Source: Maribacter polysiphoniae (GTDB lineage Bacteria; Bacteroidota; Bacteroidia; Flavobacteriales; Flavobacteriaceae). From it: a DNA stretch of 64,000 nucleotides. Shown one piece after another: positions 52,665 through 61,210 of the stretch. The DNA lies in NCBI RefSeq assembly GCF_003148665.1, contig NZ_QGGQ01000001.1, forward strand, positions 1 through 64,000. The letters are read 5' to 3'. The first letter of the stretch is position 1; each line of letters starts with the position of its first letter. Under the pieces are notes generated by a model. The model saw nothing but the letters and a program-made list of their open reading frames with translations, had not been told where the DNA came from and ran no database searches. Made by a program: the position numbers and the translations under genes.

Positions 52665-55535
52665 ATGAGAAAAATTATTTTTAGTCTACTTTTATTGACT
52701 AGCGTCTTTTTAAGCGCTCAAGAAACAGGGAGTATTGCCGGTACACTTACCGACACCGAAATGAACAACGAACCCCTACCTTTTGCCAATGTAGTAATTA
52801 AAGGAACCACGAAAGGAACCACTTCCGATTTTGACGGACTTTACGAAATTGGAAATCTTGAACCGGGCACCTATACAGTGATCTTCAGTTTTCTTGGGTA
52901 TGAAACCGTAGAGATCCCGAATGTAAAGGTTGAAGCAAAGAAAGTTTCCACCATAAATGTACCGATGGCAACTACGGGGGTAGCCTTGGAAGGGGTAACC
53001 GTAACAACAATTGCCCGAAAGGATTCTGAAACGGCGCTTTTGATCGATCAGAAAAAAGCCATTGAGATCAAGGAAAGTATTGGTGCTGTGGAACTCGGTA
53101 AAATCGGGGTTTCCGATGTAGCATCGGCAACCACTAAAATATCGGGCGTATCGAGTAGTGAAGCTACCGGCGATGTATTTGTTCGCGGTCTTGGGGACCG
53201 TTACCTATCCACAACACTAAACGGACTCACGGTGCCTTCGGATGATGTTGAAAAGAAAAACATTGACCTGTCCCTTTTTCCCACCCGAGTAATACGAAAT
53301 GTAAGCATCAGTAAAACGTACGCCGCACAATCCTCAGCCGATCAATCCTCTGGCACCATAAACATAAGTTCCAGGGAACTTGTTGGCTCCTCGGAATTAG
53401 GGGCAAATCTTTCCACAGGAATCAATTCCAATGTGGCCAAAAGTGGTGTATATGACAATTTTAAGATTTCGCCCAATCAAAGTGATGTGACCTTTGGTTT
53501 TTACAACTCGAACAAAACCATACAACAACAAATTACCCAACAAGGTTGGAATACAAGAACACAGGAAAACCCCATGGATTATTCATTTTCCATGATTGCA
53601 GGGAAACGGATAAAAGACAAGCTATCTATCTTTTTTACAGGTTCCCACTCGAGGTCTTATGAATTTCAAAAAGGACTCTTTCGCCAGTACAGGTCCAACT
53701 TCGTTGATGACACCATAACCGATGCCACAACCTATAGCAATAAAATCGTCAACACGGCCTTATTGGACATGACGTTCTTAGCCAATGACAAGAACAAGAT
53801 CAAATCGAGTACGTTCTTTGTGAATAAAATAAGTGAATCTGTATTTGAAGGCGGGCGAAATGGGGAAGCCACGATTTTTGAAGAGACCGCTCCCTCTGAA
53901 GGTCTTTTTCAGTTCGTAAGGGACCAGAACACCAAACAGACACGTTTGTTGGTTACACAGCTTATGGGGTCTCATGGGATTGGCGACAACAACACTTTGA
54001 AATGGGCAGGGGGATATAATATCCTAAATGCGGATGAACCGAACAGGATCAGAAACGAAGTGAACTGGGACCCCAACAATGTTGAACCTGACTTTGATGT
54101 TCAGCTTGGTAGAAATGGTGGTTTTCAACAAAGAAAATCGAGTCAATTTATTGAGGATATCGAATACAACGGCTACATTAAAGATGTTCTGGATATTATC
54201 AAGGATGAGGATAATGCAAAGACTTTCAAGGTCGAACTGGGCGTATCCTACAGAAACAAGAAACGTGACTTCAGTTCGGAATTCGTAGGTGTCGAAGAAA
54301 CCTCCACCAACGCCGTCAATCCGTCTTCAATCGATAACATTGGAAGTATCTTTCAACAATCCAATTTTGATAGCGGCCTGCTCGAACTCAATTTATTGGG
54401 GTCAAACGCCAACGATGAACGCAAAGACATCTATACCGGGGAATTGGAATCAAAAGCGGCATTCGCAGATTTTAACGTTGGTCTGGAGAAATGGAATTTC
54501 AATGCCGGTCTTCGGTTTCAAAAAGATGGGATAAAAGTCAAGTACGATATAGGAAACTTATTCCCAAGGGAAGGGGAAAGCTTTCAAGAATACAACAATC
54601 TGTACCCAAGTCTTAACATTAAATACTCGCTCAACGAATTACACGCCTTAAGGCTTGCCGTAAGCAAAACCTTGACCCTTCCTGAATTCAAGGAGGTCTC
54701 CCCTTTTGAATATGTATCACCAACGAGTCAGGTAATCCGTGGTAACGTAGATCTTAGGGCCTCCAAGAACTTAAACTATGATATTAAGTGGGAATATTTC
54801 CCTTCACCCACCCAATTGATTTCCGCCTCTATTTTTTATAAAGACATTTCAGACCCTATCAACAAAGTAAGGGACAGAGGGTCTGCCGGAGTGTTCTCAT
54901 ACTTCAACTCCGCAGAAAAAGCAGAAGTATTCGGACTTGAGGCCGAAACCAAGGTAGACTTGATCAAACCAACCATCAATGAAGAAGATGGTACCCCTAG
55001 TGGACAAAACTTGAACATGGTGTTTAATGCAACACGTATGTGGCATTCACAGGATTTAAAAGAAATTTACAAGGACGATGGGACATTATTGAGAACCTTT
55101 AGGTACAAGGGTATTGAAAAAACAGACCTACAGGGTGCCTCTGACTGGATTTTCAATACAAGTCTCAATTATAATACAATAGGCAAAAACCCCTTCTCCG
55201 CTTCCTTAAATGCCAACTACGCCTCAGACAAGATTTATGCTTTGGGCGTACCTACGGACCAATCGAATCGAGATATCTTTTACGATGATGCCATTATAGA
55301 AAAAGGATTTGTGGTGCTCAATGCTGTTATCAGCAAAATAATTGCCAAAAAATGGAAAATAACCCTAGTGGGCAAAAACCTCCTCAACCCGGAAATAGAA
55401 CAAACACAGCGTATTTTGAAAAATGTCGCTGAAATAGCCTCGGACCCCACTGCCAATCGAATTGAAGTTGATGAGACCGTAAGTTCCTACACGACCGGTG
55501 TCGGACTAAGCTTAGGTCTCAGTTATCGTTTTTAA
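52665..55535 (+). CDS. TonB-dependent outer-membrane receptor
   Basis: This 956-residue protein has signal peptide MRKIIFSLLLLTSVFLSAQ, then a carboxypeptidase-like domain (residues about 22-105: IAGTLTDTEMNNEPLPFANV, then SDFDGLYEIGNLEPGTYTVI). The TonB plug follows (KIGVSDVASATTKISGVSSS, VFVRGLGDRYLSTTLNG), and then a long beta-barrel ends in the aromatic SYRF. It would import a bound ligand with TonB energy. It lies 48 bp before the repeat lipoprotein gene, in the same operon, and behind Pho-like boxes, so phosphate or an organophosphate is a candidate ligand. Confidence 0.94.
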   Translation: MRKIIFSLLLLTSVFLSAQETGSIAGTLTDTEMNNEPLPFANVVIKGTTKGTTSDFDGLYEIGNLEPGTYTVIFSFLGYETVEIPNVKVEAKKVSTINVPMATTGVALEGVTVTTIARKDSETALLIDQKKAIEIKESIGAVELGKIGVSDVASATTKISGVSSSEATGDVFVRGLGDRYLSTTLNGLTVPSDDVEKKNIDLSLFPTRVIRNVSISKTYAAQSSADQSSGTINISSRELVGSSELGANLSTGINSNVAKSGVYDNFKISPNQSDVTFGFYNSNKTIQQQITQQGWNTRTQENPMDYSFSMIAGKRIKDKLSIFFTGSHSRSYEFQKGLFRQYRSNFVDDTITDATTYSNKIVNTALLDMTFLANDKNKIKSSTFFVNKISESVFEGGRNGEATIFEETAPSEGLFQFVRDQNTKQTRLLVTQLMGSHGIGDNNTLKWAGGYNILNADEPNRIRNEVNWDPNNVEPDFDVQLGRNGGFQQRKSSQFIEDIEYNGYIKDVLDIIKDEDNAKTFKVELGVSYRNKKRDFSSEFVGVEETSTNAVNPSSIDNIGSIFQQSNFDSGLLELNLLGSNANDERKDIYTGELESKAAFADFNVGLEKWNFNAGLRFQKDGIKVKYDIGNLFPREGESFQEYNNLYPSLNIKYSLNELHALRLAVSKTLTLPEFKEVSPFEYVSPTSQVIRGNVDLRASKNLNYDIKWEYFPSPTQLISASIFYKDISDPINKVRDRGSAGVFSYFNSAEKAEVFGLEAETKVDLIKPTINEEDGTPSGQNLNMVFNATRMWHSQDLKEIYKDDGTLLRTFRYKGIEKTDLQGASDWIFNTSLNYNTIGKNPFSASLNANYASDKIYALGVPTDQSNRDIFYDDAIIEKGFVVLNAVISKIIAKKWKITLVGKNLLNPEIEQTQRILKNVAEIASDPTANRIEVDETVSSYTTGVGLSLGLSYRF

Positions 55536-55583
55536 TGAATCACAAACAACAATAAATATCTAACAAATTCTAAATCCAATAGT

Positions 55584-58535
55584 ATGAAAACGAAAATTTT
55601 AAGATTAACAATGGGTCTAATGGCCATTACCTCCTTGTTTCTTACAAGTTGTAGTAGCGACGACGGAGGCACCGATCCAGGAGAAGAAGCCACCTGTTCC
55701 GACGGCAAGATGAACGGGGATGAGACCGGCATCGATTGTGGTGGCTCATGCACCGCCTGTGAAGACACAAACCTTACGGGGTCATTAACTGAAGATAGGA
55801 CTTTGGATGCCAGTAAAACATATACCCTTACCACAACCTTTAGTATTGAGTCAGGAGCTACACTTACGATCCCTGCAGGTACTAAAATTATTGCAGACGT
55901 AGAAAGTGGGGATGAGACAAGTACCTATATCGTAGTTCAAAAAGGAGCCAAAATCAATATTCAAGGTACTTCCTCAAATCCGGTCGAGATGACCTCTGAG
56001 AATGAATCTGCCGGTGACTGGGGTGGTTTGGTAATTGCGGGTAATGCAACCACGACCGAAGGTTCCGATGCCACTGCAGAGGTTGGCCAAATAAAATACG
56101 GGGGTAGTACAGACACCGATAATTCTGGTTCCATAAGCTATTTAATCATACGATATGCCGGTGCCCAGATCAATCCCGATTCACAGTACAACGGACTTAC
56201 ACTTTATGCCGTAGGTTCCGGGACAACTATAAATAATGTTGCCTTGATAGACGGTAAGGACGATGGTGTTGAATTCTTCGGCGGTACGGTTTCCGCTTCT
56301 AACTTCTACTTGGAAAACAACGAGGATGATGCCGTTGACTGGACAGAAGGTTGGAGTGGTACTTTGACCAATACCTATGTTGTACATACCGTTGATGGTT
56401 TCTCTACCGCCGTTGAAGCCGATGGTGAAAACGGAAATCCGACCTTAGCCAACTTTACAGCGGTTTCAACCGTAGGTGGTACAGCCTTACAGTTCAAAAA
56501 GACTTCCGGCGCCACTATCACTGGACTTTCTTTAGCTGGGTATGACACAACCGTAGATATGAAAGACGATGGACCTTTGGCCAACGTACAAATAGATGGG
56601 GCCGACGCTAACCCTGAATTAAGCTACATAGCAACCCCTACTGTTGACATTGAAAGATTTGCTTGGGTCAATTCTTCCACAACAGCGGAAACTTCAATTT
56701 TAACTGGCTCTTTAACTAGTGAACTTACCTTAGACGCTGAGATAAAATACTTCTTGGATAGTACTTTTAGTGTAGAGGCTGGCGGTAAATTGATTATTCC
56801 GGCAGGAACTGAAATCGTTGCCGATGTTGAGAATGGTGATGAGACCAGTACATACATCGTTGTACAAAAAGGTGGTCAAATCGACATCCAAGGTACTGAA
56901 TCCAGTCCCGTCATAATGACTTCCGCCAATGAAAACCCTGGCGACTGGGGTGGTTTGGTAATCGCAGGAAAAGCGACAACTACCGAAGGTACAGACGCTA
57001 CCGCCGAGATTGGACAGATTAAATACGGTGGATCTGATGATACCGACAATTCCGGTTCTATCAAATACTTGGTCATCAAATATGCAGGTGCACAGATCAA
57101 TCCTGATTCACAATACAACGGACTTTCACTTTATGCCGTAGGTTCAGGGACAACTATTGACAATGTTGCCTTGATAGACGGTAAGGACGATGGTGTTGAA
57201 TTCTTCGGTGGTACGGTTTCCGCTTCTAACTTCTACTTGGAAAACAACGAGGATGATGCTGTTGACTGGACAGAAGGTTGGAATGGTACTTTGACCAATA
57301 CGTATGTTATACATACCGTTGATGGTTTCTCTACCGCCGTTGAAGCCGACGGTGAAAACGGAAATCCGACCTTAGCCAACTTTACAGCGGTTTCAACCGT
57401 AGGTGGTACAGCCTTACAGTTCAAAAAGACTTCCGGCGCCACTATCACAGGACTCTCTTTAGCTGGGTATGACACAACCGTAGACATGAAAGATAATGGT
57501 CCTTTGGCCAATGTTCAATTAGATGGGGCTGATGCAGATCCAGCTTTACCTTATATCGCAACTCCAACTGTGGATATTGCAGCCTTTGCCTGGGTAAATT
57601 CGGAAACTGAAATCGAAACAAGTGTTTTGTCGGGAAGCCTTTCTACAGATTTAACTTTGGATGCTGACATTACGTATTACTTAGCCGAAACATTAAGTGT
57701 TGAGTCAGGTGCCACATTAACCATTCCAGCAGGAACCTCAATAATCGCCGATGTCGAAAGTGGGGATGAAACCAGTACGTATATCGTTGTTCAAAAAGGT
57801 GCCAAAATCGATATACAAGGCACTGAAGCCAGTCCAGTAGTGATGACTTCCTCCAATGAGGCCCCTGGTGATTGGGGTGGATTGGTAATCGCTGGGAATG
57901 CGACAACCACTGAAGGCACTGATGCAACTGCAGAGGTGGGACAAATTAAATATGGGGGCACGGTAGATACCGATAACTCTGGTTCCATTAGCTATTTAAT
58001 CATACGTTATGCCGGGGCACAGATCAATCCAGACTCTCAATACAACGGCCTTACACTATATGCCGTAGGTTCCGGGACAACTATCGAAAATGTCGCCATG
58101 ATCGATGGCAAGGATGATGGCGTTGAATTTTTCGGTGGAACTGTTTCGGTTTCCAATTTCTACTTCGAGAACAACGATGATGATGCGATAGATTGGACAG
58201 AAGGCTGGAGTGGTACTTTGACCAACGCCTATGTTCTACATACAAATGCCGGTTTCTCAACTGCAGTTGAAGCTGACGGCAGCAACAACAATCCGAAACT
58301 CGTAAACTTAACCGCAGTTTCTACCCAAGATGGTACTGCATTACAGTTTAAAAAGACTTCTGGAGCAACCATAACCAATCTTTATCTTGAAGGTTATGCC
58401 ACTTTGGTTGATATGAAAGATTCCGGTCCTTTGGCCAATGTACAGATTGATGGTGCCGATGCTACCGTCGCTGGCCCTTATAACTCAGGAACGAAAGTTG
58501 ACATTACTCTGTTTGATTGGGCTACTGGAAACTAA
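55584..58535 (+). CDS. Surface lipoprotein of three 309-residue beta-rich repeats
   Basis: This 983-residue protein has lipobox LTSC (C23) and an N-terminal Cys-rich motif with NGDETGIDCGGSCTAC. Then come three near-identical units starting LTGSLTED, LTGSLTSE, LSGSLSTD. Each unit has a strand-rich pattern (SGATLTIPAGTKIIADVESG, WGGLVIAGNATTTEG, GTALQFKKTSGATI) consistent with a right-handed beta-helix. It is in operon with the TonB receptor, so it is probably its surface-exposed partner. I recognise the fold type but not an enzymatic site. Homologues I know of are usually a single unit; the triplication is unusual. Confidence 0.85.
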   Translation: MKTKILRLTMGLMAITSLFLTSCSSDDGGTDPGEEATCSDGKMNGDETGIDCGGSCTACEDTNLTGSLTEDRTLDASKTYTLTTTFSIESGATLTIPAGTKIIADVESGDETSTYIVVQKGAKINIQGTSSNPVEMTSENESAGDWGGLVIAGNATTTEGSDATAEVGQIKYGGSTDTDNSGSISYLIIRYAGAQINPDSQYNGLTLYAVGSGTTINNVALIDGKDDGVEFFGGTVSASNFYLENNEDDAVDWTEGWSGTLTNTYVVHTVDGFSTAVEADGENGNPTLANFTAVSTVGGTALQFKKTSGATITGLSLAGYDTTVDMKDDGPLANVQIDGADANPELSYIATPTVDIERFAWVNSSTTAETSILTGSLTSELTLDAEIKYFLDSTFSVEAGGKLIIPAGTEIVADVENGDETSTYIVVQKGGQIDIQGTESSPVIMTSANENPGDWGGLVIAGKATTTEGTDATAEIGQIKYGGSDDTDNSGSIKYLVIKYAGAQINPDSQYNGLSLYAVGSGTTIDNVALIDGKDDGVEFFGGTVSASNFYLENNEDDAVDWTEGWNGTLTNTYVIHTVDGFSTAVEADGENGNPTLANFTAVSTVGGTALQFKKTSGATITGLSLAGYDTTVDMKDNGPLANVQLDGADADPALPYIATPTVDIAAFAWVNSETEIETSVLSGSLSTDLTLDADITYYLAETLSVESGATLTIPAGTSIIADVESGDETSTYIVVQKGAKIDIQGTEASPVVMTSSNEAPGDWGGLVIAGNATTTEGTDATAEVGQIKYGGTVDTDNSGSISYLIIRYAGAQINPDSQYNGLTLYAVGSGTTIENVAMIDGKDDGVEFFGGTVSVSNFYFENNDDDAIDWTEGWSGTLTNAYVLHTNAGFSTAVEADGSNNNPKLVNLTAVSTQDGTALQFKKTSGATITNLYLEGYATLVDMKDSGPLANVQIDGADATVAGPYNSGTKVDITLFDWATGN
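55773..56699 (+). repeat. Lipoprotein repeat unit 1 (927 bp)
   Basis: The first of three tandem units, exactly 927 bp long. From about 56245 to 56560 it is almost identical in DNA to unit 2 (57172-57487), with only a few silent changes, which suggests recent duplication or gene conversion. Confidence 0.9.
56700..57626 (+). repeat. Lipoprotein repeat unit 2 (927 bp)
   Basis: The second tandem unit, again 927 bp. It is closest to unit 1 in its middle and 3' part and more divergent in its first 150 bp. Confidence 0.9.
57627..58535 (+). repeat. Lipoprotein repeat unit 3 (about 909 bp, ends the gene)
   Basis: The third unit, in register with the others, slightly shorter at its 3' end. Its 3' half differs more from units 1 and 2, although the first part of its sequence (ESGATLTIPAG, GDETSTYIVVQKGAK) resembles unit 1. 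Confidence 0.88.
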
Positions 58536-58556
58536 GCCACAATTAAATACCACTGA

Positions 58557-58590
58557 AAGCCCTGACGAATTAGTCGGGGTTTTCTTTTTT
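58557..58590 (+). terminator. Terminator of the receptor-lipoprotein operon
   Basis: CCCTGAC (58560-58566) pairs with GTCGGGG (58573-58579) with one G-T pair and is followed by a T-rich run to 58590. Confidence 0.75.
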
Positions 58591-58656
58591 GCAGTACATC
58601 TGTGGGCGTTTTAAATACAAGTGAACCTGCAAGATATTAACCTAAACCTTTATATA

Positions 58657-58700
58657 TAACCTTCCCATAACATTCAATTAACCTTAGTCCGTTTTATTTG
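58657..58700 (+). promoter_or_regulatory. PhoB-type boxes and promoter of the small carboxypeptidase-like protein
   Basis: Three perfect TAAC cores at 58657, 58668 and 58679 are spaced exactly 11 bp, and the -7-like TTTATTTG begins at 58693, 14 bp after the last core. This geometry is identical to that before the TonB receptor, including the following GCAG, so the same regulator probably acts on both. Confidence 0.7.
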
Positions 58701-58717
58701 CAGTCAATTTTTAACCC

Positions 58718-59101
58718 ATGAAGAAACTAACTTCTATTCTTGCTCTATTTATTACCCTTGGTGTTTGTGCCCAAGAAAAAGGCGCTATTTCCGGAAAAAT
58801 AATGGACTTGGAAATCGAAAACGAACCCATGCTATTGGCAAATGTGCAAATTAAAGGGGGTTCCAAAGCAACACAGACCAATTTTCATGGGAATTTTGAA
58901 CTGAAAGATATTCCCGTAGGGCAACATACTTTAATCGTCAGCTATGCCGGTTATGAAAAATTAGAGATACCCGTACAGGTCGAAAAAGATAAGATTGCAG
59001 AAGTTAATGGCGGTTTGTCGCAGAAAACATTATTTGGGAGTGATATGGCCATTACTAAAACCATACAAAAAGAATTTACCAGAGGACCAAGTTTAAGGTA
59101 A
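58718..59101 (+). CDS. Stand-alone carboxypeptidase-like (CarboxypepD_reg) secreted protein
   Basis: This 127-residue protein has signal peptide MKKLTSILALFITLGVCAQ and then only the beta-sandwich domain (GAISGKIMDLEIENEPMLLA, NFHGNFELKDIPVGQHTLIV), similar to the N-terminus of the TonB receptor 6 kb upstream. The plug and barrel are absent and the frame closes at a normal stop followed by a terminator. It may be a remnant of a receptor or a free domain that regulates one. The shared promoter architecture argues it is still used. Confidence 0.75.
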   Translation: MKKLTSILALFITLGVCAQEKGAISGKIMDLEIENEPMLLANVQIKGGSKATQTNFHGNFELKDIPVGQHTLIVSYAGYEKLEIPVQVEKDKIAEVNGGLSQKTLFGSDMAITKTIQKEFTRGPSLR

Positions 59102-59123
59102 GACGCATATTTGATATAAAAAA

Positions 59124-59146
59124 ACATCCCGCTTTTGGCGGGATGT
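59124..59146. terminator. Bidirectional terminator
   Basis: ACATCCCGC (59124-59132) pairs perfectly with GCGGGATGT (59138-59146) around a 5-base loop, with A-rich sequence upstream and T-rich sequence downstream. It serves both converging genes. Confidence 0.85.
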
Positions 59147-59172
59147 CTTCGTTTTGATTGGTTAAATTATCG

Positions 59173-59526
59173 TCAATTCTTTGCTAGTCCTTCTTTTTTA
59201 ACACCGTCGACACTAGCAATCTCGTTATTGCTATATCTTACTTCCTTCATTTGATCACCGACCCAAAATGTCCATTTCCCTACTTTACGCCCATTTAAAT
59301 AGGCGCCTTCAGAAATCTTTTTACCTTCTTCGTTAAAACTTGTCCATTCCCCATGTAACTTTCCATCAAGGTTAAAAGTCCCTACTTGACTTACAATTCC
59401 ATTGTCATGAAAATAAGTAGCTTCTATCAATTCGGTTTCTTCATTTAAACCGACCTTATTTTCTTGTTGGGCATATGCAAATGACGTTGCCAATAGTACG
59501 GTTAGGAGTATTAAAATGTTTTTCAT
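59173..59526 (-). CDS. Secreted YwqK/MORN-like protein
   Basis: This 117-residue protein has signal peptide MKNILILLTVLLATSFAYAQ. The mature part contains MORN-like repeats (YFHDNGIVSQVGTFNLDGKL; EWTSFNEEGKKISEGAYLNG; KVGKWTFWVGDQMKEVRYSN), the toxin-antitoxin YwqK-type pattern. Its role is unknown. It is divergent from the porin gene, with TAAC/TTAC 11-bp repeats in its upstream region (59569-59595). Confidence 0.8.
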   Translation of the reverse strand: MKNILILLTVLLATSFAYAQQENKVGLNEETELIEATYFHDNGIVSQVGTFNLDGKLHGEWTSFNEEGKKISEGAYLNGRKVGKWTFWVGDQMKEVRYSNNEIASVDGVKKEGLAKN

Positions 59527-59568
59527 GATCGATCTTTCTTGTAATGACTAGTACGAAGATACGTTTTT

Positions 59569-59595
59569 TTTACGTTCACTTAACGTTTACTTTAC
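59569..59595. promoter_or_regulatory. PhoB-like repeat array between YwqK-like gene and porin gene
   Basis: T(T/A)AC cores at 59570, 59581 and 59592 are exactly 11 bp apart (TTTACG, TTAACG, TTTACA). It lies 43 bp upstream of the minus-strand gene start and 200 bp from the porin start, so the target is uncertain. Confidence 0.5.
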
Positions 59596-59730
59596 ATTAA
59601 AAACGATCGCCTTATGACTTCATTATTTTCCAATTACCCATAAAATGGGCCCATTGAACCAAATAACCCATTGCAATACCCTTTCATAAGTACCACAATA
59701 ATGGATTCCTTTTTCAGCCAAATCCATTGC

Positions 59731-59757
59731 TTAACGTTTAGAAAACATTATCTTGAC
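59731..59757 (+). promoter_or_regulatory. Degenerate PhoB-like repeats before the porin gene
   Basis: TAAC at 59732, AAAC at 59743 and TGAC at 59754 keep the 11-bp period, with single-base departures from TAAC. It lies about 40 bp upstream of the chosen porin start. Confidence 0.45.
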
Positions 59758-59795
59758 ACGGTATGGGTTCCATACCGCGCAAAACCATTAACGCA

Positions 59796-61001
59796 ATGAA
59801 CTTCAGACATATAACCGTATTGTTTGTTTTCCTAGGGACCATTATTTCCTATTCACAAGAGACAAATGCGCCTAAATTTGGCAAAGGCCTATTTAACCTT
59901 GTTGGAAAAGACAGTACGTGGAGCATGAAAATCGCTGCACGTATGCAGTTTCTCTCAACCAATACCTGGAATAAGGGTGATGACGATAATTGGGTCGATC
60001 CAGAGCAAAATTTTCTGGTGCGTAGGGCTCGACTAAAATTCAATGGGTTTGCCTATACGCCAAAACTTAAGTACAAACTCGAACTGGGACTATCCAACCG
60101 TGATATTTCAGGTGCCTCCACCTATACCGGCAATGCCCCTAGATATATCCTCGATGCCGTCATTATGTGGAATTTTTATGAAAATTTCGAATTATGGGTG
60201 GGTCAGACCAAACTGCCCGGAAACATTGAGCGGGTCATTTCCTCAGGAAACCTGCAACAGGTAGATCGATCTTTGGTCAATAGTAGATTTAATATTGACC
60301 GTGACCAAGGAATTCAATTACGGCATCATTTCTATGTAAAGAACAACTTTTTGATTCGGGAAAAATTCGCCATCTCCCAGGGGGAAGGTAGAAATATCAC
60401 CAGTGGCAATTTGGGGGGCCACCAATATACCACGCGTTTGGAATTATTGCCTTTCGGAACCTTTGAAGGGAATGGGGAATACAGTGGCAGTGACCTACAA
60501 AGGGAAACGAAACCGAAGTTAATGCTTGCCGCGACCTATGACAGTAACCAAAATGCAGTAAAGACAAGAAGCAACCAAGGCTCCTATATGACCAATGATA
60601 CCGGTTTTTACGAAACCAATATCAATACTTTCTTTTTAGATGCCATGTTCAAGTATCAGGGCTTTTCATTAATGGGCGAATATGTACATCGGGATGCCAA
60701 GGATCCCATTGCTAAAAATTCGGATGGCACATTAACGGGTGATGAAGTACAAGTGGGCCATGGACTTAATCTACAAACAGGATATCTTTTCCGTGGCAAT
60801 TGGGAAGTGTCTGGCAGGTACACCGAAATCAACTTGGACGAGGCCATTACAGGAAGAAATCCTGAAACCCAATATACTCTTGGTTTTTCTAAGTATATTG
60901 TTGGTCATAAACTGAAGGTTCAGACCGACTTAAGTTATTTGTCAGTAGATGGTGGATCGGACAGGATAATGTATCGCTTGCAATTAGACGTTCATTTTTA
61001 A
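59796..61001 (+). CDS. OprO/OprP-type phosphate-selective porin
   Basis: This 401-residue protein has signal peptide MNFRHITVLFVFLGTIISYS. I start at ATG 59796 because it gives a clean signal peptide; an ATG at 59763 would add 11 residues in front. The core has FLVRRARLKFNGFAYTPKLK, FELWVGQTKLPGNIERVISS and GQIRL-type strands (NVDRDQGIQLRHHF-like), the porin_O_P pattern, and it ends in a terminal Phe (LDVHF). It would pass phosphate across the outer membrane. It precedes the PiT gene by 209 bp. Confidence 0.9.
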   Translation: MNFRHITVLFVFLGTIISYSQETNAPKFGKGLFNLVGKDSTWSMKIAARMQFLSTNTWNKGDDDNWVDPEQNFLVRRARLKFNGFAYTPKLKYKLELGLSNRDISGASTYTGNAPRYILDAVIMWNFYENFELWVGQTKLPGNIERVISSGNLQQVDRSLVNSRFNIDRDQGIQLRHHFYVKNNFLIREKFAISQGEGRNITSGNLGGHQYTTRLELLPFGTFEGNGEYSGSDLQRETKPKLMLAATYDSNQNAVKTRSNQGSYMTNDTGFYETNINTFFLDAMFKYQGFSLMGEYVHRDAKDPIAKNSDGTLTGDEVQVGHGLNLQTGYLFRGNWEVSGRYTEINLDEAITGRNPETQYTLGFSKYIVGHKLKVQTDLSYLSVDGGSDRIMYRLQLDVHF

Positions 61002-61129
61002 TTTAAAAAAGGGATATACGAATATAAAAGTTTAAGTGATTGAAGATGTTTTCCTGAAATCCATTTCACATCCAAAATGTGGAAATCGTTTTATTGAAAT
61101 ATTTTTTATCCGCAACATATAGTATTGAT

Positions 61130-61156
61130 TTAACATATTCATAACATTTTGGTAAC
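61130..61156 (+). promoter_or_regulatory. PhoB-type boxes before the PiT transporter
   Basis: Perfect TAAC cores at 61131, 61142 and 61153 lie exactly 11 bp apart. About 13 bp after the last core is TAGGGTTA (61166-61173), a weak -7 match. The PiT ATG follows at 61211. Confidence 0.7.
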
Positions 61157-61210
61157 TTTAGACCATAGGGTTAAGGCTATGTTTACGCCGTTACTTTCAA
61201 AAGTTCTTTT

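Noticed and set aside
55773-58535. Regular repeats that could be mistaken for a CRISPR-like or satellite array
   Set aside because: The units are 927 bp, coding, in frame and continuous without spacers; they are protein repeats.
59763-59795. ATG at 59763 as porin start
   Set aside because: It would put 11 charged/polar residues before a normal signal peptide that begins at 59796, and lies too near the predicted regulatory repeats.
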